Part shown: piece by piece, positions 1 through 8,326 of the stretch
How the letters are laid out: every line of letters begins with the position of its first letter
How positions within the stretch are numbered: the stretch's first letter is position 1
Origin: Roseomonas mucosa ATCC BAA-692
Lineage (GTDB): Bacteria; Pseudomonadota; Alphaproteobacteria; Acetobacterales; Acetobacteraceae
Reading direction: 5' to 3'
Length of the DNA stretch: 64,000 nucleotides
Assembly (NCBI RefSeq): GCF_000622225.1
Contig: NZ_JHWD01000004.1
Location: 248,001 to 312,000, forward strand
The notes under the pieces: generated by a model
Databases searched by the model: none
Told to the model about the DNA's origin: nothing
The model's input: the letters and a program-made list of their open reading frames with translations, nothing else
Program-made: the position numbers and the translations under genes

Positions 1-99
1 TTCATCGAGGCAGCAGACATCGTGGTCCTCCAAAATGCGGTCGATGTGGCGCGGCCTGCGCCACGTGTTCCGGAACGGGTGCATCCTGTTGCCGGTCAT
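1..99 (-). CDS. Partial hypothetical protein, 5' end only (runs off left edge)
   Basis: An ATG at 97-99 opens a minus-strand frame of 33 codons with no stop up to base 1, so only the N-terminus is present. The visible residues are basic and aromatic early (HPFRNTWRRPRH) and then acidic with a CC pair. I do not recognise the family. A GGAG lies about 14 bases upstream of the ATG, which is rather far, so the start is uncertain. It would be divergent from the pterin-locus genes that begin at 390, with both promoters in the shared 290-bp gap. Confidence 0.35.
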   Translation of the reverse strand, partial: MTGNRMHPFRNTWRRPRHIDRILEDHDVCCLDE

Positions 100-389
100 G
101 GATGGATAACAATCTCCAAGAACAATCGCTTCCTTCACAAGAACAGGACCAGAGGCGAGAATGAGAATTTCTTTCAACCTGGCAGTTTTCCTCGTTACCG
201 CCTACATCCACGCGGTTCCGGAAGCCCTCGCAGCCCGACCCTCGCCGTGGCCGGGCCTGGACCCGTCACGTGGAAAACAGGCCACACTCCACCAAAGGTT
301 GTTTTCCTGGTGAACCATAACCTTATGGTTGTCGTTATTGTCGTGATACAATTCCACAGCTTGCCGCATCCTGCGGCTCGGGAACGATC
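100..389. promoter_or_regulatory. Divergent intergenic region upstream of the pterin locus
   Basis: This gap is visibly richer in A and T than the genes around it, especially 115-180 and 300-360. It holds the perfect palindrome described at 313-330 and a -10-like TACAAT at 347-352. No convincing reading frame is seen on either strand, and the short open frames lack family resemblance and a good ribosome-binding site. Confidence 0.4.
313..330. promoter_or_regulatory. Perfect 8+8 bp palindrome, candidate operator
   Basis: AACCATAA at 313-320 and TTATGGTT at 323-330 are exact reverse complements separated by CC. The site lies 59 bases before the ATG of the QueD-like gene and about 16 bases upstream of a TACAAT hexamer, a plausible place for a repressor or activator site. 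It has no T-tract and sits far from any gene end, so a terminator is unlikely. The binding protein is unknown. Confidence 0.5.
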
Positions 390-788
390 ATGATTGAAAC
401 CCTGAAGGAATTCACCTTCGAGGCCGCGCACCAGCTTCCCCCCTTCTCGGGGCTGCACGGGCATTCCTTCCTGGTGCAGGTCTTTCTGCGGGGCGAGCCG
501 GACCCGGTCTATGGCTGGTCCCATAACCTCTACGAGGTGGAGAAGGTGGTGGAGAAGGTCCGGCTGAAAGTCGACCACACCTACCTGAATGACATCGAGG
601 GCCTGGAGCATCCCAGCCTGGAGAACGTGGCGCGCTGGATCTGGGGACAGCTTTCCACCGAACTGGATGGACTCGACCGCGTCGTCGTGCGGCGGGGACC
701 GGACGGCCTGGCGGAAGGTTGTACCTATTCCGGTCATTCCGAGGCCGGAAAGCTAGTAACGGACAGAATTCACAACCTTGAAGGGTGA
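390..788 (+). CDS. QueD/PTPS-fold protein with degenerate active site
   Basis: This 132-residue protein belongs to the 6-pyruvoyl-tetrahydropterin synthase / 6-carboxytetrahydropterin synthase (QueD) fold. Seen: the EAAH motif with His14, then LHGHSF with His23 and His25, giving the three zinc ligands; VDHTYLN with Asp62-His63; and GCTY near the C-terminus. Compared with E. coli QueD as I recall it, the loop between the first and second zinc histidines is about six residues shorter and lacks the catalytic cysteine, and the catalytic glutamate after the VVV strand is Arg102. Zinc and pterin binding may remain, but standard QueD chemistry looks unlikely. It precedes a PruR-like pterin-binding protein by 67 bp on the same strand. 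A divergent but active enzyme cannot be excluded. Confidence 0.8.
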   Translation: MIETLKEFTFEAAHQLPPFSGLHGHSFLVQVFLRGEPDPVYGWSHNLYEVEKVVEKVRLKVDHTYLNDIEGLEHPSLENVARWIWGQLSTELDGLDRVVVRRGPDGLAEGCTYSGHSEAGKLVTDRIHNLEG

Positions 789-855
789 TTGCACCAGGAA
801 AATCACGTATGCTGGCCGGAATGGCCTGGGGCGCTCGCTTGTGGAGAGGATAACG

Positions 856-1374
856 ATGGACGATCGGCTGACGCGACGCTCCATGGCAAGGCTCCTGACG
901 AGCCTGACGGGCGCCCTGCTGGCCGGCGCCGCCGGCCCACTCGGGACACCGGCTGCCAGGCCTGTCCTGACCGTTGCGGGCAAGATCAAGGTTTTTAACG
1001 ACGGCGATCTGGCCCGGCTCGACCGCCCGATGCTGGAAGCCCTGGGCATGAGCAGCATCGTGACCCAGACCCCCTGGTACGAGCAGCCAGTGCGCTTCGA
1101 GGGTGTGCCGATGGCCAAGTTGATGGAGGAGCTGGGCGCCTTCGGCACCACGGTGCAGGCCGTTGCCCTCAACGAGTACACGACCGAACTGCCGGTGGAG
1201 GATTTCTCCCGCTTCGGCACGCTGCTCGCCTTCAAGCGGGACGGCAACTACATGCCGGTCAGTGACAAGGGTCCGTTCTTCATCGTCTATCCCTATGACA
1301 GCAACCCCGATCTCCGCGCGCAGCGCTACTATGGGCGCTCCGCCTGGCAGGTGACGCGGCTGATCGTCAAGTAG
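856..1374 (+). CDS. pruR: PruR-like exported pterin-binding protein (SUOX-type molybdopterin-binding fold)
   Basis: This 172-residue protein would usually be labelled a molybdopterin-dependent oxidoreductase. It starts with an export signal (TRRSMARLL, hydrophobic stretch, alanine-rich end, possibly Tat) and continues with one small SUOX-like domain ending in KGPFFIVYPYDSNPDLR and SAWQVTRL. It contains no cysteine at all, so the molybdenum-ligating cysteine of sulfite oxidases is missing. Agrobacterium PruR is a periplasmic protein of this kind that binds pterins and controls the c-di-GMP enzyme DcpA encoded next to it. Here a GGDEF-EAL gene starts 4 bp downstream. The start at 856 is chosen for the GGAGAGG about eight bases upstream; an upstream ATG at 778 would bury the signal peptide. 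The functional match is inferred from domain and context. Confidence 0.75.
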   Translation: MDDRLTRRSMARLLTSLTGALLAGAAGPLGTPAARPVLTVAGKIKVFNDGDLARLDRPMLEALGMSSIVTQTPWYEQPVRFEGVPMAKLMEELGAFGTTVQAVALNEYTTELPVEDFSRFGTLLAFKRDGNYMPVSDKGPFFIVYPYDSNPDLRAQRYYGRSAWQVTRLIVK

Positions 1375-1378
1375 CCCG

Positions 1379-3841
1379 ATGGAGCCTGCCGCCGGCCCTC
1401 CCGCGCTCCCGGCATCGATCGCCCTGCCGGCCTGGGCCTCGCGCTCGCGATCCGTGCTGCTGGCGGCCACGATCCTGCTGATCGGCGTGGCCTTCTACCT
1501 GTCCGTCCTGATCGTCCAGCGCCAGCACGCGCTGGAGAACGTGTCGCGCTACAACCTCACCTGGCTGGTGACCCAGTCCGTGCCGGAGCTGAACCGGCTG
1601 CAGACCGTGGTGGCCCTCTACGCCCTGCCCGACGGCGACCGGGACGAGGAGCAGGTCCAGCTCTGGCTCGACATCTTCAAGAACCGGCTGCAGCTCTTCG
1701 GCAATGGCGAGGCGCGCGAGTTCTTCGACCGGCGCCCGGATATGGACGCCGCCCTGGCGAGGGCACACCAGGTCGCCACCCAGGTCCAGGCGCTGCTGCC
1801 ACGGCTGGGGGCGGCCGGCACGCCGCAGGAGGTTCTGCGGCTGCTGGCCCCCATCAACCAGGACCTGCTGCGCATCTCGGCGGCCGCCTATGGCGACAGT
1901 TCCGAGCGCAATGCCCAGGACCTGCGCGACCTGACGGTGCTGCACTGGACCTTCTCGGGCGTCCTGCTCGGGCTGATCCTGTGCTCCCTGGGCCTCGTCG
2001 CCTTCCTGATCGGCAACAACCGCCTGCTGCGGCAGACCTATGCACGGATGCAGGCACTGGTCTCCGACCTCAGCCGCAACCGGCAGGAGCTGATCGAGGC
2101 CAAGGAGAACGTGCAGGAGGCGATGCTGGAGGCGCAGGCGCAGAACGAGGTCCTGCACCAGCGCGACCGCGACCTGCACATGCAGAACACGCGCTTCGAT
2201 GCCGCGCTGAACAACATGTCGCAGGGCCTGTGCATGGTGGATGCGGCGCAGCGGCTGATCGTCTGCAATGTCCGCTTCCTCGACCTCTTCGACATCCCGC
2301 CCGCCTCGGTGCGGCAGGGGATGCAGGCGGAGGAGCTGTTCCGCCTCGCCGGGCATCAGCGTTCGGGGCGGGAGCTGGCGCAGCGCAGCCTGGAGGAGCA
2401 CCGCCGCCTCTCGGAACAGCAGCAGCGCGCCGAGCTGGTGGTGGAGGTGCCCGAGGGCCGCGCCCTGGAGGTGACGCAGGAGCCGATGCCGGATGGCGGC
2501 TGGATCGCGACCTATGACGACATCACCGAGCGCCGGCGCACCGAGGCCAGCATCCGCTTCATGGCGCATCACGACATGCTCACGCGCCTGCCCAACCGGC
2601 ATCTCTTTCGCAGCCAGGTGAAGGAGGCGCTGCAGGACCTGCGGCCGGGGCGCGACGAGATGGCCGTGCTCTGCCTCGACCTCGACCAGTTCAAGCTGGT
2701 GAACGACACGCTTGGCCATCCGGCGGGCGATGCGCTGCTGGAGCTGGTGGGGCAGCGCCTGCAGGGCTGCCTGCGCTCCACGGAGGTCGTGGCGCGGCTG
2801 AGCGGCGACGAGTTCGCCGTGCTGCACCGCTCGCTCGACCAGCCGCACCAAGCGGAGCTCCTGGCCCAGCGCATCATCGAGGTGATCGGCGCGCCCTACA
2901 GCCTGTCCGGACGGGTCGTGGTGGTGGGCGTGAGCATCGGCATCGCCGCGACGCAGGACAACCGGGTCACGCCGGACCAGCTGCTCAGCAAGGCCGACCT
3001 CGCCCTCTACCGCGCCAAGGAATCCGGGCGCGGCACCTACCGCATCTTCGAGGATGCGATGGAGGCCGAGATCCACGAGCGGGCGCTGCTGGAGGCCGAC
3101 CTGCGCACGGCCCTGGCACAGGAGCAGCTGACCCTCGTCTACCAGCCGATCTTCGATCTGGAGGACGGCCGGCTCAACGGCTTCGAGACCCTGCTGCGCT
3201 GGCGCCACCCGCAGCGCGGCCCGATCTCTCCGGCGCAGTTCATCCCCCTGGCCGAGGAGATGGGCCTCATCGTGCCCATCGGCGAATGGGTGCTGCGCCG
3301 CGCCTGTGCCGAGGCGATGCGCTGGCCCGACCCGATCAGGGTGGCGGTGAACCTGTCGGCCCTGCAGTTCCAGCGCGGCGACATCGTGCAGGCCGTCCGC
3401 ACGGCGCTGGAGACCTCCGGCCTGCCGCCGTGCCGGCTGGAGCTGGAGATCACGGAATCCGCGCTGCTGCAGGACAACGAGTGCGTCATGGCCATTCTCC
3501 GCCAGTTCCGCGACCTCGGCATCAGCACGGCGCTGGACGATTTCGGGACGGGCTATTCCTCGCTCAGCTACCTGCGCAGCTTCGCCTTCGACAAGATCAA
3601 GATCGACCAGTCCTTTGTGCGGGAGATGTCGGCGCGGCCGGATTCCCTGGCGATCGTGAACTCGATCGCCGCCCTGGCACATACCCTGGGCATGACCACC
3701 ACGGCGGAAGGGATCGAGCGCCAGGACCAGCTCCAGCAGCTCCGCGAGGCCGGTTGCACCCAGGGCCAGGGCTTCCTGCTGGGCAGGCCGAGCGAGCCGG
3801 GCCAGCTCGCGCACTGGATGCCCGCCCTGGCGGAAAGCTGA
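1379..3841 (+). CDS. dcpA: DcpA-like membrane PAS-GGDEF-EAL dual c-di-GMP enzyme
   Basis: An 820-residue c-di-GMP synthesis/degradation protein. Layout: transmembrane helix at about 25-45; periplasmic helical sensor region 46-190; second helix 192-212; cytoplasmic coiled coil 213-262; PAS domain about 265-380; GGDEF domain about 390-560; EAL domain about 565-815. The cyclase motif is SGDEF (475-479), a tolerated variant. The phosphodiesterase motif is ETL (603-605) instead of EAL, but downstream elements (ELEITES, LDDFGTGYSS near 719, KIKIDQSF) are intact, so both activities are plausible. It starts 4 bp after the PruR-like gene, so the two are almost surely co-transcribed. By analogy with Agrobacterium, the exported pterin-binding partner would contact the periplasmic region and shift the balance of the two activities. 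The substrate-level outcome is inference. Confidence 0.85.
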   Translation: MEPAAGPPALPASIALPAWASRSRSVLLAATILLIGVAFYLSVLIVQRQHALENVSRYNLTWLVTQSVPELNRLQTVVALYALPDGDRDEEQVQLWLDIFKNRLQLFGNGEAREFFDRRPDMDAALARAHQVATQVQALLPRLGAAGTPQEVLRLLAPINQDLLRISAAAYGDSSERNAQDLRDLTVLHWTFSGVLLGLILCSLGLVAFLIGNNRLLRQTYARMQALVSDLSRNRQELIEAKENVQEAMLEAQAQNEVLHQRDRDLHMQNTRFDAALNNMSQGLCMVDAAQRLIVCNVRFLDLFDIPPASVRQGMQAEELFRLAGHQRSGRELAQRSLEEHRRLSEQQQRAELVVEVPEGRALEVTQEPMPDGGWIATYDDITERRRTEASIRFMAHHDMLTRLPNRHLFRSQVKEALQDLRPGRDEMAVLCLDLDQFKLVNDTLGHPAGDALLELVGQRLQGCLRSTEVVARLSGDEFAVLHRSLDQPHQAELLAQRIIEVIGAPYSLSGRVVVVGVSIGIAATQDNRVTPDQLLSKADLALYRAKESGRGTYRIFEDAMEAEIHERALLEADLRTALAQEQLTLVYQPIFDLEDGRLNGFETLLRWRHPQRGPISPAQFIPLAEEMGLIVPIGEWVLRRACAEAMRWPDPIRVAVNLSALQFQRGDIVQAVRTALETSGLPPCRLELEITESALLQDNECVMAILRQFRDLGISTALDDFGTGYSSLSYLRSFAFDKIKIDQSFVREMSARPDSLAIVNSIAALAHTLGMTTTAEGIERQDQLQQLREAGCTQGQGFLLGRPSEPGQLAHWMPALAES

Positions 3842-3856
3842 ACGGGGCCGCCCCCG

Positions 3857-6028
3857 TCACCGCCCCGTCATGGCCAGCAGCAGGTCCAGCCCGCGGGCGT
3901 CGCCAAGCACGGCGGCCTTTTCCGCCCGGGACAGGGCCGGAAGCACCTCCTCCAGCCGTTCCGCTTCCTCCACCCGCGCCAGGCCCAGCAGCAGGGCGGG
4001 ATCGAGCGGGTCCAGCCGCGGGCGACGTGGCGGCGGCAGCATCCGGCGATGCGCCTCGGCCAGGACCGGGTCGCCCGCCAGGTGGCGCACGGCCTCCGCC
4101 GGCGCGGCGGGCAGGTCCCGCCATTCGCGGAACAGCGCGTTGGCGCGTTCCAGCACGGCGGGGACCTGACGCTCCTCGGGGATCAGCAGCAGCCCCAGCC
4201 GGCGCAGCGCCTCCCCCGCGCCGCGCCGCGCCGTCCAGCCCGCCAGCGGCACCGCCAGGGCGAGGCCGAGGATCACCGGCAGCATCCAGAGCGCCAGATA
4301 GGGCGAGACCAGCCAGGCAGCCCCGCCGAAGAGCAGGCCGAACACCGTATGCCGCCAGTAGAGCCGCAGCACCTCGCGAAAGGGCAGGCTGCCATCCTCG
4401 CGCTGCTGCGCGTTCCAGCCGCTGTCCCGGCCGAGCAGGATGGAGGCCACGTCCACCGACTGGGTGAGCATGGTGACCGGCGCCATCAGCCCGGCGATCA
4501 CCGTTTCCACCAGCATGCTGACGAAGGCACGGATGGCGCCGCCACAGCCCCGCCGCTCCGCCGGGCGGAAGGCCAGTGCGATCCAGGCGAGCAGCTTCGG
4601 CACCAGCAGCAGGCCCATCGTGCCGATGAAGACCCACATGGCGCGCACCGGATCGACCACCGGCCAGTCGGGAAACAGGCTGGGCCCGGTGGGGAAGTAT
4701 TCCGGCCGGATGAAGCGCGCCTGGAGGGAGGTCAGCAGGCCCACCAACAGGAACAGGAACCAGAGCGGCGCGGTGATGTAGGAGCCGATGCCGGTCAGCA
4801 GATGCAGCCGGCTGATCCAGTGCAGGCCGCGCGCCGGCAGCACCGCCGCGTGCTGCAGGTTCCCCTGCGCCCAGCGGCGGTCGCGGATGGCGAGGTCGGT
4901 GAGCGAGGGCGGGCTTTCCTCGTAGGAGCCTCGCAGCGAGGGCACCATGTGGATCGCCCAGCCGCCGCGCCGCATCAGCGCCGCCTCCACGAAGTCGTGG
5001 CTCATGATATGGCCGCCGAAGGGCTTGCGCCCCTTCAGGTGCGGCAGGCCCGCCTGTTCCGCGAAGGCGCGGGTGCGGATCATGGCGTTGTGGCCCCAGT
5101 AGTTGCCCTCCGCGCCATGCCACCAGGCGATGCCCTCGGCGATCAGCGGCCCATAGACCCGCCCGGCGAACTGCTGCATCCGCGCGAAGAGCGAGCGGCC
5201 GTTGACGATCACCGGCAGGGTCTGGATCAACCCGACATCCTCGTGCCGCTCCATCGCGGCGGCGAGGCGCACCAGCGTCTCGCCCTCCATGACGCTGTCG
5301 GCGTCGAGGATCAGCATCTGCGGATAGGCGGCGCCGAAGCGCGTCACCCATTCGGCGATGTTGCCCGACTTACGTTCCGTGTTCCTCGGGCGGCGGCGGT
5401 AGAAGATGCGCCGGTGGTCCCCGGTGCGTGCGCGCAGCGCCAGGAAGGCCGCCTCCTCCGCCACCCAGGCATCGGCATCGGTGGTGTCGCTGAGGATGAA
5501 GATGTCGAAGCTCTCGCCCCTGCCCAACGCCGACAGGGATTCGTGCATGGCCTGGAGCGCCGCCATCACCCGGGCCGGGGCCTCGTTGTAGACGGGCATC
5601 AGCAGCGCCGTGCGGTCGCGCAGCTCCGGCAGCGGGTCGCGCGCGGAGATGCCGAGCCGCCGCTCCGGCCCCGCCAACATGCGGAAGAACCCTGCCAGTG
5701 CGGAGGTGAAGCTCAGCGCCACCCAGGCGAAGAGCACCAGGAAGAGCAGGAAGAGCAGCACCTGCAACGTCGTCGGGCGGCTGAGGTCGAGCACGAGGTA
5801 CATCTCCCGCCCGCCCAGTGCCGTCAGCGCGACGGCGCCGCCGATCACCAGCAGCCGCCGCAGCCCCATGAAGCGGGGCGCGGAGGGGCGGGTGGCCGGC
5901 CCACCCGGCGGCGCGGGGCCGCGCAGGTTCTGCACCGGCATGGCGAGCGGCGCCTCGGGCGGCAGGGCATGCCAGCCGGCATCGGCGGGATGGGGCTGGC
6001 GCGGCGTGTCCGTGGTCACGCCGTCCAT
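3857..6028 (-). CDS. opgH: Glucans biosynthesis glucosyltransferase OpgH (MdoH)
   Basis: A 723-residue inner-membrane GT2 enzyme that polymerises the beta-1,2 backbone of osmoregulated periplasmic glucans from UDP-glucose. Seen: two N-terminal transmembrane segments, a large cytoplasmic GT2 domain with DTTDADAW, LDADS near residue 238 and the RRWAQGN variant of QxxRW near 381, followed by several membrane segments. The ATG at 6028 overlaps the end of opgG by 13 bases, the usual opgGH arrangement. Its 3' end faces the dcpA-like gene across only 15 bp. Confidence 0.93.
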   Translation of the reverse strand: MDGVTTDTPRQPHPADAGWHALPPEAPLAMPVQNLRGPAPPGGPATRPSAPRFMGLRRLLVIGGAVALTALGGREMYLVLDLSRPTTLQVLLFLLFLVLFAWVALSFTSALAGFFRMLAGPERRLGISARDPLPELRDRTALLMPVYNEAPARVMAALQAMHESLSALGRGESFDIFILSDTTDADAWVAEEAAFLALRARTGDHRRIFYRRRPRNTERKSGNIAEWVTRFGAAYPQMLILDADSVMEGETLVRLAAAMERHEDVGLIQTLPVIVNGRSLFARMQQFAGRVYGPLIAEGIAWWHGAEGNYWGHNAMIRTRAFAEQAGLPHLKGRKPFGGHIMSHDFVEAALMRRGGWAIHMVPSLRGSYEESPPSLTDLAIRDRRWAQGNLQHAAVLPARGLHWISRLHLLTGIGSYITAPLWFLFLLVGLLTSLQARFIRPEYFPTGPSLFPDWPVVDPVRAMWVFIGTMGLLLVPKLLAWIALAFRPAERRGCGGAIRAFVSMLVETVIAGLMAPVTMLTQSVDVASILLGRDSGWNAQQREDGSLPFREVLRLYWRHTVFGLLFGGAAWLVSPYLALWMLPVILGLALAVPLAGWTARRGAGEALRRLGLLLIPEERQVPAVLERANALFREWRDLPAAPAEAVRHLAGDPVLAEAHRRMLPPPRRPRLDPLDPALLLGLARVEEAERLEEVLPALSRAEKAAVLGDARGLDLLLAMTGR

Positions 6029-7569
6029 CGGTACACCCAGCTTTCGGCCAGAGGCTCGTCGCCCAGGCGCAGCACGGCGCGCAGCTCCGCCTGGGTCTCG
6101 CTGCCCGGCTCCAGCTCGAAGGAGAGGCGCCAGCCCCCCGTCTCGCCGTTGGGCTGCGCCACCGGATTGAGGATCTTGCCCTTGTCGGAGGTGACCTCCA
6201 GCACCGGCTTCGCATCGGCGGGCAGCGAATCCAGCCTGCCGCCCGCCACGCCGATGACGAAGAGCCGCGCGTTCCGGTTGTTGATCCCGGCACCGACGCG
6301 GGTGTCCGTCACCCGCCCCAGCTCCGGCCGGCCCGTCCATTGCGGCAGCCAGTGCAGGCGATAGACGAAGCCGTATTCCCCCTTGGCCTTCAGCGGCTCC
6401 TTGGGTCGCCAGGCCATGACGATGTTGTCGTGGATCTCGGAGTTGGTCGGGATCTCGACGAGCTGCACCGCACCCTCGCCCCAGTCGCCGATCGGCTCCA
6501 CCCAGGCGCTGGGCCGGCGCTCGTAACGCGCCTCCAGGTCGTCGAAGTTGGTGAAGGCGCGCTTGCGCTGCATCAGCCCGAAGCCGCGCGGGTTCACGTC
6601 GCCGAAATAGCTCACCTGCAGGTCGCGCGGATTGTGCAGCGGCCGCCAGATCTGCTCGCCCCGGCCGGAGAGCATCATCAGCCCGTCGGAATCATGCACG
6701 GCCGGACGGTAGTCATCGACGCCGAGCCGGTCGTTGGCGGCGAACCAGAACATGCTGGTCAGCGGCGCGATGCCGGCGGCGGCGATGTCCACACGCGGGA
6801 AGACCGTGGCCTCCGTGTCGAAGACCGTGTCCTGGCCTGGGCGGATGGTGAAGCGGTAGGAGGCCGCGGCGCTCTGGCTGTCGAGCAGTGCCCAGACGGT
6901 GATGGAATTCACCCCGGCGCGCGGACGCTCCACCCAGAAGGCGCGGAAGAAGGGGAACTCCTCGCCCGTGGGTTCCGCCGTCTTCAGCGCGAGGCCGCGC
7001 GCCGAGAGCCCGTATTTCAGGTCCTTGGCCACGGCGCGGAAATAGGAGGCGCCGAGGAAGGCGCAGATCTCGTCGAAATAGTCCGGCCGGTTGATCGGCG
7101 CATGCAGGCGGAAGCCGGCGAAGCCCAGATCGGCGGGCTTCGGCGGCTCCAGGTCCTGGAAGCTGAACAGGTCCGGGCTGTAGAGGATGCGCTGCGCCTT
7201 GCCCTCCGCGACCTCGTACATCTCCACCCGTTGCTTGTAGAGGAAGCCGCGGTGGAAGAGCTGCATCTGGAAGGGCAGCCCCGCGTCGCGCCACCAGGCG
7301 CGTTGCGGGTTGAAGCGGATGTCGCGGTACTTGTCGTAGGTCAGGTCCGCCAGCTCGCGCGGCAGGTCGCTGTCCGGCGCGCGGAAGGGCTTGGCGGCGA
7401 GGTCGCGCGCCATGCCGCGCACCGCGTTGCCGTCGAAGGGCACCGGGGCATTGGATGGCTGGGCCCCGCCGGAAGGGGCCGAGGATTGGGCGGCTGCATC
7501 GTGCGCCGCCCCGGCAAGGGCGAAGGCGGCGGGGATCGTGGCGAGCAGGTTGCGGCGGAGCACCGGCAC
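6016..7569 (-). CDS. opgG: Glucan biosynthesis protein OpgG/OpgD family
   Basis: This 517-residue periplasmic protein is needed for branching and backbone assembly of osmoregulated glucans together with OpgH. Seen: an export signal (VLRRNLLATIPAAFALAG), then the MdoG domain through the rest of the protein, including YDKYRDIRFNP and NDRLGVDDYRPAVHDSDGL, typical for the family. The RR motif resembles the Tat signal of OpgD, but the overlap with opgH argues for the OpgG role. The start is GTG; a second GTG two codons later is better spaced from the GGAGG, so either may be used. Confidence 0.9.
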   Translation of the reverse strand: MPVLRRNLLATIPAAFALAGAAHDAAAQSSAPSGGAQPSNAPVPFDGNAVRGMARDLAAKPFRAPDSDLPRELADLTYDKYRDIRFNPQRAWWRDAGLPFQMQLFHRGFLYKQRVEMYEVAEGKAQRILYSPDLFSFQDLEPPKPADLGFAGFRLHAPINRPDYFDEICAFLGASYFRAVAKDLKYGLSARGLALKTAEPTGEEFPFFRAFWVERPRAGVNSITVWALLDSQSAAASYRFTIRPGQDTVFDTEATVFPRVDIAAAGIAPLTSMFWFAANDRLGVDDYRPAVHDSDGLMMLSGRGEQIWRPLHNPRDLQVSYFGDVNPRGFGLMQRKRAFTNFDDLEARYERRPSAWVEPIGDWGEGAVQLVEIPTNSEIHDNIVMAWRPKEPLKAKGEYGFVYRLHWLPQWTGRPELGRVTDTRVGAGINNRNARLFVIGVAGGRLDSLPADAKPVLEVTSDKGKILNPVAQPNGETGGWRLSFELEPGSETQAELRAVLRLGDEPLAESWVYRWTA

Positions 7570-7748
7570 CTCCGAAAGGGACAGGAACGTCGTGTCCAGG
7601 CCTCCGCCCTTCGCATGGGACGGTGGGCCCGGTCCACCGCCCGCGCGGGGCGCGCGGGCTGGGCGGGAAAGGTTGCTAACGGCTTAGATCGCGCGGTTTT
7701 GGCAAGGGTTGGGCAAATTCGTGACGCATCACGAAAGAGCGCTCTGGA

Positions 7749-8309
7749 TTAATAGTTCTGCCCTGGAATCCACAGGACATCGCGGGCCCCGTTCTCGTTC
7801 AGGTGGCGCGCCATGACGAAGAGGTGATCGGACATCCGGTTCAGATAGCGCAAAGCCACCGGATTCAAAGCCTCCCGCGCGGAAAGCTGCACGAACTCGC
7901 GCTCCGCCCGCCGCGCCACGGTGCGCGCCAGATGCGCCTGCGCCGCCCCGGGCGTGCCGCCGGGCAGGATGAAGGAACGCAGCGGCGGAATCGCCGCGTT
8001 CATCGCCGCGACCTCCGCCTCCAGCCGGGCGCATTGCCGGTCGCTGATCCGCAGGCGTCCGGGATCGCCGCCGGGCACGGCGAGGTCGGCGCCCAGGTCG
8101 AAGAGATCGTTCTGCAGGCGCGCCAGCATGGCATCCGCCTCCGGCAGCCCGCCCGTGTGCAGGCGGATCAGGCCCAGGCAGGCGTTCAGCTCGTCCACCG
8201 TGCCGATCACCGCGATCCGCGGGGCATCCTTGCGCAGCCGCGTGCCGTCGCCCAGCGAGGTCTCCCCGCCATCGCCGCCGCGCGTGGTGATCACGTCGAG
8301 CTTCACCAT
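7749..8309 (-). CDS. cobO: PduO-type cob(I)yrinic acid a,c-diamide adenosyltransferase
   Basis: A 186-residue PduO-family ATP:cob(I)alamin adenosyltransferase, which makes adenosylcobalamin. Seen: the N-terminal ITTRGGDGGETSL ATP-binding motif, GTVDELNACLG, and the C-terminal RYLNRMSDHLFVMAR helix. Length is normal and GGAGG sits well before the ATG. It starts 17 bp after the tonB-like gene ends, so the two may be co-transcribed. In many alphaproteobacteria this gene sits between the HIG1-type protein and etfB; here that cluster lies at 57-61 kb without it. Confidence 0.92.
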   Translation of the reverse strand: MVKLDVITTRGGDGGETSLGDGTRLRKDAPRIAVIGTVDELNACLGLIRLHTGGLPEADAMLARLQNDLFDLGADLAVPGGDPGRLRISDRQCARLEAEVAAMNAAIPPLRSFILPGGTPGAAQAHLARTVARRAEREFVQLSAREALNPVALRYLNRMSDHLFVMARHLNENGARDVLWIPGQNY

Positions 8310-8326
8310 GAGGGTTCCTCCGGGGG

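Noticed and set aside
856-1374. Reading the SUOX-fold protein as a molybdenum oxidoreductase
   Set aside because: It has no cysteine and is only one small domain, so it cannot hold molybdopterin molybdenum in the usual way; context favours PruR.
1367-3814. 815-codon open frame opposite the GGDEF-EAL gene
   Set aside because: Antisense shadow, Gln/Arg/His/Leu-rich.
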